Source of the DNA: Mastigamoeba balamuthi
Taxonomy: Eukaryota > Evosea > Mastigamoebida > Mastigamoebidae
Direction: 5' to 3'
DNA: 64,000 bases
Assembly: GCA_902651635.1 (NCBI GenBank)
Contig: CACRSC010000024.1
Coordinates: forward strand, 359,111-423,110
Shown here: positions 1-12,004 of the stretch, piece after piece
How positions within the stretch are numbered: position 1 is the first letter of the stretch
How the letters are laid out: every line of letters begins with the position of its first letter
Position numbers and translations under genes: made by a program
The notes under the pieces: generated by a model
Databases searched by the model: none
Told to the model about the DNA's origin: nothing
The model's input: only the letters and a program-made list of their open reading frames with translations

Positions 1-637
1 CGAGCGAGGCTGCGTCCTGTGCGCAGTCTCAGGCTTGCTTTTTTCGCGGGGTTTGTTTGCCACCGCAGCAGATTCTGATTCTTGCCGGTGGTCGCCCCTC
101 TGCGGCGTGTCCCTCTCCTCTGCATCTGGCTGGATATTCCGGGGGCACCGGGGGGAATTGCGTGCGGGGCATGCGGGTGGCTGGCCGCTGGTGTGCTGGG
201 CCTCTGTTGTGTTCTCTGTGGCGGCCTCTGCGCTGTCCGCGGAATTGCCCCATTCGGTTACTTTGGCTGCGCGAAAATGACGTGCCGGCTTCCGCAATTG
301 CCGGGGGCGCCCTGTGCGAGAAACGCGGGCACAGGGCTGCTTGGACGAATGCCCGTGGAGCGCGGGGGCCCGGGCTGGCCGGAACGCCGCTGGCACGCAA
401 AAGAGACGGAAGCGGGGAGGAAATCCGGAGTGCACCTCCGCGATATCCCAGGAGGAAGGGCGTTATGACGTCGTCGAACGCGATATTATCTATGCATTTA
501 CTAACAAACCGCACGAGGTGCACACCCCAAACACAGAGAGGAGCCCCTCCTGCCCTGAGAAAAGAGGTATTTTCTACCGCCACAAGAGGCACAGAGGCGA
601 AGAGAGAAAGCGCGCACAGAAGAGGAAGAAAGAAACC
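1..637. other. gene-free left edge / upstream region of the membrane-protein gene
   Basis: No convincing coding stretch was found on either strand; open frames here lack the third-position G/C bias of neighbouring genes. The last 200 nt are less GC-rich and carry GATATC at 442-447 and a GATATT at 481-486, elements seen upstream of many genes in this window. It is probably the promoter and 5' UTR of the gene starting at 638. The first 400 nt could also be the tail of an upstream gene cut by the window edge. Confidence 0.4.
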
Positions 638-2996
638 ATGCCGCAGTCCAAGACGATGCAGAAGCTGATGCACTGGGCACGCATGCCCCTGCCCCTGCGG
701 GCCACGGAGCGCCTCAAGTACCTCCTGCTCTGGGGCCTCGCCTACAGCGCCGACAGTGCGGACCCACACACCCTCCTCCCTCTTGGGTTGGCTCGCCACA
801 CCGCTCACTCCCGTCCGTGCTGCGGGGGCAGACCTGGACAGGCTGGTGCTGTGCTTCATGATGGCGCGGTTCTGCGAGGCTGGCCAGATCGTGGAGACGT
901 ACGCGAGGTGGGCGCTCATCGAGAGCATCGTCGCCTTCCCCATGGACCCCGTCACCGGCTGGCTCACCGACGCCTGCCCCCCGCACATGCACCACCGCCT
1001 CTTCCAGGTCCGCCCCCGCCAGCGCAGACCCGGCAGACCCGCAGGCCCCCGCGGGCAGCCGTTTCTCCTTATTTAGTTGATGTCATTCGCGGCTGCTTCC
1101 CCCTATCTCGAAATTGCCTCTTGTTTTACCAGATAACGCTGCACCATCGCTGATCGCTGACGAGGGGGGGCCGCCCCGGGGGCACCACAGGGGGCGCTGC
1201 TGCTGCGGCTGGTGTCGTTTGTGGCGATGTGGGTCGTGGGCGAGCAGGCGGGGGCCGCGAGCGCCTCGTTTGTGGCGCTGTCGCTGGCCTTCTACCAGCT
1301 GCGCAAGATGGTCTCGATGCAGTCGATGACCAGCGTCTTCAAGCTCCTCAAGCTGCGCCTCGAGCGCGTCGCCCTCGTCTGCACCGAGTCGGCCCTCGAG
1401 TCTGCCCTCGGCAGCTGGCGCTCCTTGAGCAGCAGCGTCCGCCTCTCGAGCGTCTCTGCCGGCGTCCCGGGGCTCGCAGACGACCCGCCCGCGGCCGCGG
1501 CCCCCGAGGGCGAGGACGCCGAGGCCATCGGGGAGGCCATGCGCGGGGAGCAGGGGCTGGGCGTGGGCATCGCCGAGGGCTTCTCCAAGACGCCCGACGA
1601 CCAGGAGAACGTCGTCGTCTCGGAGGTCTGCGTGGGCGGCGAGTTCTACTCGTGCGCCTTTGCGCTGGCGCTGCTCTTCTCGCTGGTGCTCTACTGCCGC
1701 GCGCGCCCGCTCTTCTCGGTCTCGGCGCTCTCGGGCATCCTCTTCGGCGCCAACGCCCTGCAGGGCCTCGCCGAGTTCCTGCTCTCGCTGACCATCACCC
1801 GCGACGACCTCTGCGACCCCCCGCGCCCCCGCCGCCAGCAGCGCTCGCCGCTCCCGGACTCCTCGCCCGACAGCAGCGACGGCAGCGAGGAGGCGCCGAG
1901 GGCGACGCTGGGGCAGCGGGCGCGGAGGGCGTGGGAGGCGTTTGCGGGGGAGTTTGTGTACCTGGCCAAGAGCCGCGCGGTGCTCAACGTGCTGCTGCAC
2001 TGCATGGCGCTGCGCCTCTACTACCTCATCATCCTCTACCCGCTCTCGCTGCTCGTCGGCGAGGACGTGGGCGAGGGCGCAGCCGCAGCCGCCGCAGGGG
2101 CCGCGGGGTCGTCGGGGTCGTCCGAGGGCGCCGGGGCTGACCCGCGCGGGGTGCTGGTGGCGCTGGTGCAGCAGAGCTGCCTGACGGACCTCGGGGGGCT
2201 GCTGATGAACTTCGGGTACCTGGCGCTGCTCTCGCGGTGCCCGCCGCGCGTGTACTACATGGTGGCGTTCCCGCTGCTGACGGTGGCCTCGATGGCCAGC
2301 GCCACGATGCTGCTGGTGCTGCGCGGCGGCATGAGCGGCGTGGCGCAGCTGGCGCTGACGTCGGTCTGCAGCGCCGTGACGTCGGTGCTCGTGAGCTACG
2401 ACTACAACCTCCTGACGACGATCGTCCGCGCGCGGTCGTACGGCTTCGTGGTGACGCTCTACGGCATCTTCGGGCAGCTGACGACGCTGGCCGTCACGGC
2501 CTGCATGTCCTTTGACGTGCGCCTCGACAGCGTCATCATCGCCTGCGTCGCCGTCATGGTCGTCACGTGCGTCCACGCGCTCTGGCTCCTGCGGCTCTTC
2601 TGGTCGCCCGCCGTCACCTACGACGCCGACAAGGCCTCGGGCGCCTGCGCCGCCGCGGCCTCCAAGGCCCGCGAGGCCCAGCTCTGCGTCGACGACCAGC
2701 ACGTCGTCGACCTCAGCGCCCTCAGCGACGCCGAGATCGACAGCGCCAACGACGCCAACGACGCCAACGACGAGGCCGGCGACGACGCCGACGGGATCGA
2801 CAGCGCCGACGCCGACGACGCCGACGAGAACTCGGTCCCCCCGACGCCCTCGCGAACCCCCAACCCCGACGACTGCGCCGCAGCGCCCTCGGCCATGTCG
2901 CGAACGCCGTCGCCCAACGCAGACGACGACGGCGACAACGGCGACGGCGAGGAGGAGGTGCTGCAGACGGAGGAGGGGCAGACGCCGTCGCAGTAG
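638..2996 (+). CDS. multipass membrane protein, unassigned (possible transporter)
   Basis: Model: exons 638-755, 832-1007 and 1191-2996, 699 residues, with frame kept across both introns. Intron 1 begins GTGCGG and intron 2 GTCCGC; both end in CAG or ACAG. The start is the first ATG in frame (MPQSKTMQK). The protein has several hydrophobic helices in its N-terminal third, a loop rich in Ser and acidic residues, then a pair near residues 375-410 and about six more between about 440 and 600. The C-terminal tail (about 640-699) is Asp/Asn/Ala-rich and low in complexity. The pattern fits a 10-12-helix transporter such as a major-facilitator-like protein, but I see no signature that names a family. 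It may sit in the plasma membrane or an endomembrane. Confidence 0.7.
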
Positions 2997-3412
2997 GAGA
3001 GCAGTGCCGGCCAGATCGCCTACGCTAGTACACCCATGACACCCACCACGCAACGCGCGCCAGCCACCCCCACGCACGCCCCTCCACGCACGCACGCAGC
3101 GCATTCCAGAAGTACCAGCGCAATATAGACGCCGCCGCCGTAGTACGGTGGTACTCTGCCCACAGGCCCCGCCCCCTCCTCTGCTTGTGCGTGCAGTGCA
3201 CGCGGGCGCCCGCGCTCCGCTGCGCCTGCGACGCCGTAGCCCAAATAAGAAGGTTGCTTTTGCCCCCGTTGTCGGCGCCGAGGGGCGCACGAGGCACGTG
3301 GGGGTGGGGGTGGGGGGGTCGGGTCTGCAGGCTGGCTCTGTACAAGGAGCGTGGTGGGGTATTGATTGATTGGGCCACTGCTGGCGAGGCGTAGGGGGGA
3401 GGACGACGAGTC
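2997..3412. other. convergent intergenic spacer
   Basis: This lies between the stop codons of a plus-strand and a minus-strand gene. It contains CGCACGCA-type runs and a G-rich stretch near 3299-3320. No gene was seen; it probably holds the two 3' UTRs. Confidence 0.5.
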
Positions 3413-4921
3413 TTAGTCGTGTCCGGGAGCCTCTGAGTGGCGCTTGGGCGAGGGGTGCTGCTCGTCCCTGCTGCTGCTGGCGCTGCCCCTCCTCCTGGAG
3501 GCTGCAGCGGCGTCGGGGGCCTTGGGCTTCTGGTACGAGTGGCGGCGCTTCTTGTTGACGGGGACGATGTTGGGGGGCCTGTTGGGGCACCAGCGCGAGT
3601 GCGACGAGAAGGCCTTGGAGCCCAGCATGGTGGCCCCGCACCAGTCGCACTGCCAGATGCCCTTCTCCTGCTGCGTGACCACGTCGGGGGGCCGCGCCGC
3701 GCACGTGCGGCGGTGTATGTAGAAGGCCCTGCGCACCGCAAAGGTCTCGGAGCACCACTGGCACCTGTTGTAGTCCTGCCCCTGCCTCCCCTCGACCTCC
3801 TCCCGCTCCTCTCCGTGCTCCTCCTCCTCCTCCTCTTCCTCCTCCTCCTCCTCGCGCTCCACCTCGTCCTCGTCGCCGATCGCCGGTGTCTGGGGCACCG
3901 CCACGTGCTGCTGCTGCTGCTGCTGCTGCTGTTGCTGAGAAGAGGGGCTGCTGGCGGGAATTCCTTCTCCGCCGTCGGCCACGCCGCACGCTTGCGCCGC
4001 CCTCAGCCGCTGCTGCCGCTGCTGCTGCTGCTGGCGGGGGCCCTGGGCCTGGGGCGCCCCGCGCGGCGAGACGACGAGGACGTCCTGGGGGCTTGCGGGG
4101 ATGACGAGGGGGGCAAGCGTCGCCGCCTTGCCTGGTGTGGGCTTGCATGCCTGTTTTTGCTCCTGTTAGCCCCTGCCACTGTGGGCCCCTGCCCTCCCCC
4201 ACCTCGCCTGACCCACCCCGCCCCGGCTGCGCACCTCGTCCCTGCGCGGGGGCTTGTTGTGGCACCAGCGCCTGTGCGCCGCGTACCGCCTGCCGTCCCG
4301 GAAGACCTGCGGGCACCACTCGCACTGCATTCCAGCCCCACGCACTCCTCCGCCCGCCGCTGCCCCCCGCCTGCCCCCCGCTGCTGCCGCTGCCGCTGCC
4401 GCTGTTGCTGCCGCGGGTGCGCTGCAGACGTGGTGGGCGCGCCTCCAGGCGTCCACGAGCACGACGTTGCAGAGCTCGCATCGGCAGAGCTCCGCGTCGC
4501 CGCCCTCGTCGCCCCGCCCCTCGTCCTCCGTCTCGGTCATCGCCTCCTCCCCCTCCCCCTCGTCGTCGCCCACTGCCTGCGGCGCTGCCGGGGCTGCCTG
4601 TGCTGCCGGGGGCTCGGGGGCCGCTGCGTCACCCCGCTGGAGCTGGAGCTGGAGCTGCTGGAGCGGTTGTTCCGGTTCCGTGCAAACGTGTGCAGGGCGG
4701 CGGGCACGCGGGGCTGCCGGGGCTGCGGGGGCGCGGGGGTCCGTGCGCATGCGGGCGAGGCTGAGGGCAGCGGCGCCGAGGTCGTCGTCGTCGTTGGCAG
4801 GGGGCGGGGGGCTGCAGAAGGCCTCGAGGGGGGGCAGCGTCACCGCCGTCGCCCCAGCAGCGGGGGGCCCCAGCGTCGCTGTCGCTGTCGCTGCCGTCGC
4901 TGCTGCTGCGTCGCCCTGCAT
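3413..4921 (-). CDS. four-finger C2HC-type zinc-finger protein with poly-Q and poly-E tracts
   Basis: Model: exons complement(4235-4921) and complement(3413-4150), 474 residues. The intron starts GTGCGC and ends AACAG after a CTAAC branch-like motif. Four similar fingers are visible: CELCNVVLVDAWRRAHHVC, QCEWCPQVFRDGRRYAAHRR.., RCQWCSETFAVRRAFYIHRR.. and QCDWCGATMLGSKAFSSHSR... Each is C-x2-C, about 12 residues, H-x3-C, and the last three end in (R/K)PP. The fingers are separated by low-complexity Ala, Gln and Glu runs, and the C terminus is basic. The spacing resembles a C2H2 finger whose last ligand is Cys. The protein is probably nuclear and nucleic-acid binding, but this is inferred from the fingers only. 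The start is the ATG giving MQGDAAAA; upstream codons lose codon bias. Confidence 0.72.
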
Positions 4922-5799
4922 GCTCCTCTGCGTGGGGGGCGGTGCAGCTGAGTGGGGGGGTGCGGGGGTGTGGGCTGTGGGTGCGTGTACGGGGTGTGGT
5001 GGGGCCTGGGGTGCTGCGGGTGTGCTGTGCAGCTGTGGTGTGTCTGTGCGGTGTCGCTCGATTCGCAGCAGCAGCAGGGGGGCAGAGGCTGTTTTTTCCC
5101 TCTTTGTCTCGCTTTTGTCCGTGTCTGTTGCTCTCGCGGTTGTCCGCTCAACGGTGGGGGGTCTCTGGTGTGGTGCCGTGGTGCGTGGGTGCCGTTGTGG
5201 TGTGTGTTTGTTGTGTTTTCCACTCTTGCGTCTGTTGCTTGCTTGCTTCCCGTGCTGTGGCGGTGTTTGTGCTCTGTCGTGTGCTGCTGTGCGAGTGCCT
5301 GCATGCGGTGCTCGCTGCCCCGAGCCTCCCCCACGCACCTTTGGGCCCTGCTCTGTCGTGCTCCCTGCCTGCGGTCTGCCTGGGGGCGTGCTCTGCTGTG
5401 CCAGTGGCGTGTCTCGGGCAATGACTCAGTCGCTGCCTGATGGGCCCCACCCCCCAAAGAGAGCTCGGGAAATCTCTGCGAAAAAATCCGTGACGTGTTG
5501 GGAACCCTCGCCTCGCCATGCATCCGTGGGGGGGGGGACCACCGCACCCCCGCTCGGGCCCCCACCACCCTCGTCCGCGCCTCTCAGGGGCGCCCCCACC
5601 CCCCGCGCCGAAATGGCACACTGCACGTAATCGGAAAAAGCGGCGCCGCACAATTGACTTGCAGATCCACGCAGCTGGATTCTCGCGCTTGGGGTTTTTT
5701 GTGCGGCACGCCTTTTCTCGCCGATAGAAAAATGACATCAGCACCCCGAGATCCGCGTATCTCCTCCCCTCCCTGTAGATATTCACACACCGCGCGCAG
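4922..5799. promoter_or_regulatory. divergent intergenic region between zinc-finger and RRM genes
   Basis: The two flanking genes point away from each other, so both promoters should lie here. The part near the RRM gene has GTATCTCC at 5757-5764 and TAGATATTC at 5776-5784, just before the ATG at 5800. The middle is T- and G-rich and lacks coding bias. No RNA gene was recognised. Confidence 0.4.
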
Positions 5800-7324
5800 A
5801 TGGCGTCCGTGTTTGACGACGACCTGCAGCAGCCGCAGCAGCCGCCCCCCTCGGCCAGCGCCGCTCCCGCCCGCCCCCCAGCGGCAGGGGAAGGGGGCCA
5901 GCGGCGAGCGGCGGTGCTGGTGAGCGGGGTGCCCTTGGGGACGACGACGGAGGAGCTGCGGCGGCTGTTCGGGCGCCTGGGCGTCGTCTACGTGACCCCC
6001 CCCGCCAACGGCCAGGCCCGCGTCGTCCTCGCCTCCCTCGCCGACGCCGAGCGCGCCGCCGCCCAGGGCCCGCGCCTCGCCCTGCGCGGGTGCCCGCTGG
6101 TGGTGCAGGTGGCCGTCGCGGCCTCGCTCAGCGCCGTCGCCTTCAGCGGCCTCGCGGGCGTCCCTGAGGCCGACATCGCGGCGGCCCTCGCGCCCTACGG
6201 CCTCCGCCGCCTCGTCCTCCTCAACAAGGCCGGCGACGCGCGCCACAGCGGCCGCGGCCACGCGGAGCTCGCCTCTGCGGCTGCTGCTGCCGCTGCCGTG
6301 GCGCAGCTCGACGGGCGCAGCCTCCGCGGGCGCACTGTCCGCCTCGCCCTCTACGACACCGTCGGCGGCGTCCGCCAGGCAGCCCAGCAGCAGCGCGGGG
6401 ACGACGGCGAGGCCGAGGCTGCGCGGAGGAGGCGGAGGCTCGAGGCGCTGGCGGGGGGCGCGGGGGCGGCCGAGTGCGAGGGGGCGCGGGAGGCCGAGAG
6501 GCAGCGGGCGGTGGTGTTCGCGGGGGCGCCGCTGTGGCTCGGGGAGGCCGACGTCGTGGCGCTCTTTGCCGAGCACGGGGCCCTCAGGCGCCACGGCCTC
6601 TGCAGGACCGCGGTGGCCCACACGGGCTGCGGCTACGTCGAGTACGAGGGCCCCGAGGCCGTCGCCCGCGCCCTCCAGCTCGACGGCGCACGCTACCGCG
6701 GCTGCGAGCTCCGCGTCGCCCGCGGCACCGACGTCGACCCCGCGGACCCCAGGCTCGGCGCCCTCCTCGCGCGGCGCCCCCGCGTGGCCCCGCCCTGCCC
6801 CGCCGTCCGCCTCGACCACGTCTGCGCCGCCGCGACGCCCCAGCTCATCGCCAAGTGTGCGTCGCCTTGCCGTCGCTGTCGCCGTTGTCTGACGTGTCGC
6901 ACGGGGTGGCGCAGTCTTTGGGTGCTGCGGGAGGGTCGTGCGGGTGGCCAGGAGGGGCTACAGGGCGTACGAGGTGGCCTTTGAGACGGGCGAGGCTGCC
7001 GAGAGGGCGCTGGCCATGAACGGCAGGGCCCTCGGCGGCGTCCGCGTCTGCGTGGGCCCCGCAGTCGACGTGGCCGCCGCCGTCAAGCGCGAGGAGGCCC
7101 AGCCGCACGAGGTGGGGGCGGCCCTCGACGTCGTCGGCTACCAGCCCCAGGACGAGGTCGACGACGACGACGGCGCCGCCGCCGGCAGCGCAGAGGCCGG
7201 CGACAACGACGACGCGGGCGGCGCAGACGTCGACGAGGACGACGAGGACGACGACGAAGACGAGGCGCTGGGGGACAACGCCGAGCAGGGCGGCAGCAGC
7301 TCGATGCAGGTGGACAACAGCTAG
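5800..7324 (+). CDS. RNA-binding protein with four RRM domains and acidic tail
   Basis: Model: exons 5800-6856 and 6915-7324, 488 residues. The intron starts GTGCGT and ends GCGCAG; joining after AAGT gives IAKFFGCCGRVVRV, which restores the fourth RRM. RRM-like modules lie at about 40-110 (AVLVSGVPLGTTTEELRRLF, with RVVLASL as a weak RNP1), 112-190, 230-305 (AVVFAGAPLWLGEADVVALF, CGYVEYEG as RNP1) and 330-400 (YEVAFETGEAAERALAMNG). Several modules lack the usual aromatic residues of RNP1, so some may bind protein or bind RNA weakly. The last 60 residues are Asp/Glu-rich, as in nucleolar RNA chaperones. It probably acts in nuclear RNA processing; the exact orthologue is unclear. Confidence 0.78.
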
Positions 7325-7852
7325 CACCCCTGCCCTCCTGGCAGCAGCACCAGCATCAGCAGCAGCAGACCGACAGACAGTGGTCAACCACACAAACCAA
7401 TACCAAAACGCGCATCTATTCCCGCAACGCAGCGACCACCAAGGGCAGGTGCCTGCCTGCCTGCCTGCCTGATGACGGGCGGTATTGACAAACAGCACGA
7501 GGAATAGAGAGCAGCGGGGCAGATGGAACTACAAGGGATGCAATTCTGGAGATTACTTGGATGGCAGGGGTGGCTGTGGTGGTGGTGGCTGTGCGGGGCA
7601 CACGCCTCACCCGCCCCCCCTGCGTCGCACTGCTGAGGCGCGGCCCAGGGGCCAGCGAGCAAGGGGTCCGGGCAGGGGGGGCCCGAGGAGCAGCGGCAGC
7701 AGCAGGGGCCAGGGGCAGCAAGGGAGGCAGGGCGAGGGTGTGGGCCAGGCAAGCCAAGGAGGGCCACGCGGGGGGTGATGTGACAGGAGGGGGCGCAGGG
7801 CAAGAGGGGCCCAAGGGGGGGCTGAGGATGAGGAGGCTGAGGCCAAGGCCAG
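7325..7852. other. convergent spacer with TGCC microsatellite
   Basis: This lies between the RRM gene (plus) and the CapZ beta gene (minus). It includes CAG-like runs and a (TGCC)n tract around 7450-7471. No coding bias was seen on either strand. It probably contains two 3' UTRs. Confidence 0.5.
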
Positions 7853-8975
7853 CTACTTGGAGGAGAGCTGGGAGGAGATGTTCTGCTGCTGGCCCTTCTT
7901 CCTCTCGACCTCGCTGAGGGGGACCTGCGAGCGGAGGGTGTTGAGGACCTCCTTGGTCTTGCCAAAGTAGATGGTCTCGAGGGTCATGCGCAGCTTGTTC
8001 TCCATGTCCTCGACCATGCGCCCGATGTTGGTCATGTGCGGGTTCTGCTCGTTGACGGGCTGGTCGCGCTCCTCCTGGCGCTGCAGCGAGCCCGCCAGGC
8101 GCACGGCCCCCGTGGCCTCGCCCTCGGTGTCGAGGTTCAGCATCACCGTCGACGTCAGCTTGTAGTGCGCCGTCTTCTTCTTGTCCTCCACCTCGATCAC
8201 GTGTATCGCGTCCCACGCCCCCTTCATCGGCGTCCCCTTCTTCGACATGTCCTGCGCTGCGTGCGTGTGTCGTGTGCGCCCTCTTGGTTGGTCTCTGCCC
8301 TCCCCCCTCCCCCCTGTCGCTTCGCTCTGTTGTTTCTGTGTTGCTGTGCTGCGCACTCTTCTTGATGAGGATGCAGGCCGCAAAGCCGTCGTCGAGGTCC
8401 CAGCAGTAGACCGAGCTGACGCCGCCCTCGTAGTACCTGGCGTCGTCGTCGTTGGTATTGGTGGTGGTGTTGATGGTGTTGGTGTTGGGATGTTGGTGTT
8501 GGGGTGTGTGTGTGTTTGGGTATTTGGCGGTTGGGGCGTTGGGCGTTGCGCGACGGTGTAGGGGCGTGCGCACAGGTCGCGGTAGATGTCAAAGACCTCG
8601 TTCATCTGTATCTCCAGCTGGCGCAGGTTCGCCGACGGCGTGTTGCCGTCCGACAGCGGGGGGTCGTACTTGTTCGACCACGGCGACCTGCGCGCCGGTT
8701 GACGCGACGTGGCGTGAGGCGATGCGACGCGAGGTGGAGTGCGTTGTGGTTCTCGAATCGCACCTGTACGAGTCGCCGTCGCGGTTGTAGTCGCAGAGGA
8801 GGTAGTCGCGCTTGGCCGAGGAGTCGTGGGCGATCTTGAGGGGCTGGTCGACGGAGCTGAGCAGGTCCTCCATCAGGTGGGGCACCAGGTCGATCAGCCC
8901 CGCCAGGTTGTCCTCCACCTGCGCCGGCGGCAGCCGCCGCATCAGGTCCAGCGCGCAGTCCAGCTGCTCCGCCAT
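7853..8975 (-). CDS. CAPZB: F-actin-capping protein subunit beta
   Basis: Model: exons complement(8764-8975), (8574-8687), (8357-8436) and (7853-8256), 269 residues, close to the usual 270-280. The family is clear from [82 protein letters not shown] and [15 protein letters not shown]. All three introns have GTGCGM donors. CapZ beta pairs with CapZ alpha to cap actin barbed ends and is the structural core of the cytoplasmic heterodimer. The C-terminal tentacle is present and ends [11 protein letters not shown], a divergent and polar version. The first Met is chosen because [10 protein letters not shown] aligns with the family N terminus. The alpha subunit is not in this window. Confidence 0.95.
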
Positions 8976-9436
8976 CTGCTGCTTCTGCTTCTTCTCTCTC
9001 GGCCTCTGCCTCGCCGGCGCGCGGTGCGGCCCGTTGCCGCGGGTGGAGAGGTGAGCGTTTGCGCAGATTGCGATTGAGATTCAATTAAGGGCCGCCCAAC
9101 CGCTATTAATTACTCGCTCCGCTCCGCTGCTGCGCCCCTCGGGGGCTGCGCGGCGTCTGCGGGCACCAGCGTGCGCGGGGAGAGGGGGCGGCGGTGCGTA
9201 CGTACGGGGAGTGTGAGACGGGAGGGGGGGTGGTGAATGCGGGGGGGATGAGCTGCGAAGCTGCGAGGGCGAGCGGTGCTAAGAGACAAGGGTCAACGCG
9301 TGGGTCAAAAAGGGCGACCCCCTGCGTCAGACGCTGACGTCAGGCCCAACACACACCCACACACCAAAGTTGCCGGGGCAGCAGAGCGCATCTCCGCACA
9401 CCTTAATCTCCTCCCCCCCTCGAGACCCCGTCAGCC
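8976..9436. promoter_or_regulatory. divergent region between CapZ beta and SEC61A
   Basis: Both flanking genes start here. An AT-rich patch at about 9070-9110 (CAATTAAGG, CTATTAATTACTC) stands out from the GC-rich surroundings and could be a core promoter. No gene was seen. Confidence 0.35.
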
Positions 9437-11633
9437 ATGGGTGCGCCCCCTCCTCCGCCGCCCGTCGGCCTCTCCCCCGCCCACTCTCTGACGGTCCTCT
9501 CTTGTCCCCGTGGCTGTGGCTGTGGATGTGGCTGCTGTCGCGTCGCGCCTCTTGCGTGTGCCCCGCAGTGCGCTTCCTGGAGCTCACTAAGCCCTTCCTC
9601 GCGATCCTCCCCGAGGTCGACGAGCCCGACCGCAAGGTGCGCCCTCCCCCCCCTGGTGCCGCGCGGCAGCGGGCAGAGGCAGAGGCAGAGGGGCGGCGTA
9701 TTAACAAGACAACACAACACAACGCGACGCACGCACAGATACCGTTCAAGGAGAAGCTGCTCTGGACGGTCATCACCCTCTTCATCTTCCTCGTCTGCTC
9801 CCAGATCCCCCTCTACGGCATCTTCTCCTCGGACGAGAGCGACCCCTACTACTGGATGCGCGCCGTCATGGCCTCGAGCCAGTGCGCCTCCCCTCCGATC
9901 CCCTCGGGGGCCCCGATATTCGCCCCCCGGTATCTGACACGTGGTGCCCTCCCCTCCTCTTCCCCTCGCCCTCGCCCTCGTCGGCGCGCAGCGGCACCCT
10001 CATGGAGCTCGGCATCAGCCCCATCGTCACCTCGAGCATGGTCATGCAGCTGCTCGCCGGCTCCAAGATCATCGACGTCGACCAGGGCAACAAGGACGAC
10101 CGCGCCCTCTTCAACGGCGCCCAGAAGCGTGCGCCCCGAGCCCTGACGACACCCCCCCCCAAACGTCGCATCAGAGGGGGTGGGTGGCCATCTATCAATT
10201 GACACGCGTGGCGTCGCATCAGTGTTCGGGATCATCATCACGATCGGGCAGGGGACGGCGTACGTGTTCTCGGGGATGTACGGGGACCCGCGGAGCCTGG
10301 GCATTGTCAACGGCCTGCTGATTGTGATCCAGCTGGTGATCGCGGGCATCATCGTGGTGGTGCTCGACGAGCTGCTGCAGAAGGGCTACGGGCTGGGCTC
10401 GGGCATCTCGCTCTTCATCGCGACCAACGTCTGCGAGAGCATCGTCTGGCGCGCCCTGAGCCCCGCCACGGTCACCACCGCCAAGGGCACCGAGTTTGAG
10501 GGCGCCCTCATCGCCCTCTTCCACATGCTCATCACCCGCAACGACAAGATCCGCGCCCTCCGCGACGCCTTCTGGCGCCCCAACCTCCCCAACGTCACCA
10601 ACCTCCTCGCCACCATCTTCATCTTCCTCGTCGTCGTCTTCTTCCAGGTGAAGAATCTAAAATCTCCCCCCCCGGATATCTCTCTCCCGGTCAAATGGGC
10701 GTTGACCTCTCCCGATCTCTCTCTCTCTCTCTCCCAGGGGTTCCGCGTCGACCTGCAGGTCAAGTCGCAGCAGATGCGCGGGCAGCAGGGGACGTACCCG
10801 ATCAAGCTGTTCTACACGTCCAACATCCCGATCATCCTGCAGAGCGCGCTGGTCAGCAACCTCTACTTTGTGTCGCAGCTGCTCTACCGCAGGTTCCCCG
10901 AGAACATCCTCATCAACCTCCTCGGCTCGTGGCAGACCAACTCGGCCACCGGCGGCTCGGTCCCCACCGGCGGCCTCTCGTACTACCTCAGCCCCCCCAA
11001 CACCCTCCGGGCCATCATCTTCGGTGCGTTACACATCCCTCTTAGCCACGTCACCATCTCCCTGTCATTTGATATCACCCCCCTATTTCATTTACCCCCC
11101 TGCTGCCAACTCCCCTATTTCTATTGTGGCCCCCCATGGACGCCACGTCATCCATCTCTCCCCTGTCAATTGATATCACCTATTCCTCCACTCATCCTGC
11201 TGTCAACTCACCTAATGCTGCTGACCCCTCCCACCCATTGGACGCGACCGTACTAGACCCGCTGCACGTGGTGTTCTACATTGTGTTTGTGCTGGCGACG
11301 TGCGCCATCTTCAGCAAGACGTGGATCGAGGTGTCGGGGACGTCGGCCAAGGACGTGGCCAAGCAGCTGCGCGAGCAGAAGATGGTGATCCCGGGCCACC
11401 GCGACTCGTCGATGCTGCGCGAGCTCAACCGCTACATCCCGACGGCGGCCGCCTTTGGGGGGCTCTGCATCGGGCTGCTGAGCGTGACGGCGGACTTTGT
11501 GGGGGCCATCGGGTCGGGCACGGGCATCCTGCTGGCCGTCACGACCATCAACCAGTACCTCGAGATGTTCAACAAGGAGATGAAGAAGGAGGCCGGCGAC
11601 GAGTTCGGCTTCCTCAGCGGCCTCTACCACTGA
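9437..11633 (+). CDS. SEC61A: Sec61 translocon subunit alpha
   Basis: Model: exons 9437-9440, 9569-9636, 9739-9881, 9992-10128, 10223-10647, 10738-11023 and 11257-11633, 479 residues (human SEC61A1 has 476). The first coding exon is only four nucleotides (ATGG), giving [18 protein letters not shown] after splicing. Family landmarks are [115 protein letters not shown] and [19 protein letters not shown]. It forms the protein-conducting channel of the ER membrane together with Sec61 beta and gamma, with ten membrane helices. Introns 5 and 6 contain pyrimidine-rich and GATATC-bearing sequence. No missing core element was seen. Confidence 0.97.
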
Positions 11634-12004
11634 GCTCCTCCCCCCGGCGCACTCGGCGGCGGCAGCGGCAGCGGCGCTGCGGGCACCGCATGCATCCACC
11701 AGGCCCCGTGCCCCTCCGCCGCCTCTTCTCTTCTCTTCTCTCTGTCTTCTTCTTCTCTAGTCTCTTTCTCTCAGTCAAAGGCACCCAAAAAACACCGCTG
11801 TTTCTCTTGAACACACAATCATCCACCTTCGCGTGGGCGCTCTCTGGCCCCCCTTGTCTCTGTGGCCGGCCACGTGGCGACGGGTCCAGGTCCTGTGCTG
11901 CTTGGCGGGCCAACAAACGCGGCGGGGTGTGATTTGGCAGCAAGATAGATAGACGCGGGATATTTTGTCTGTCCGAGATAGAGATATCACACACAAGCGC
12001 GCGC
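11634..12004 (+). promoter_or_regulatory. SEC61A 3' region and MED10 promoter
   Basis: A pyrimidine-rich (TCTTC)n stretch follows the Sec61 stop. Just upstream of the MED10 ATG lie GGATATTTTG (about 11958-11967) and GAGATATCAC (11981-11990), the GATATC element seen before many genes here. Confidence 0.45.

Noticed and set aside
1083-4481. Very long minus-strand open frame of about 1,130 codons opposite the membrane-protein gene
   Set aside because: It is antisense to a gene with proper codon bias; in GC-rich DNA the opposite frames stay open. The translation is Arg/Gly/Ala-rich without domains.
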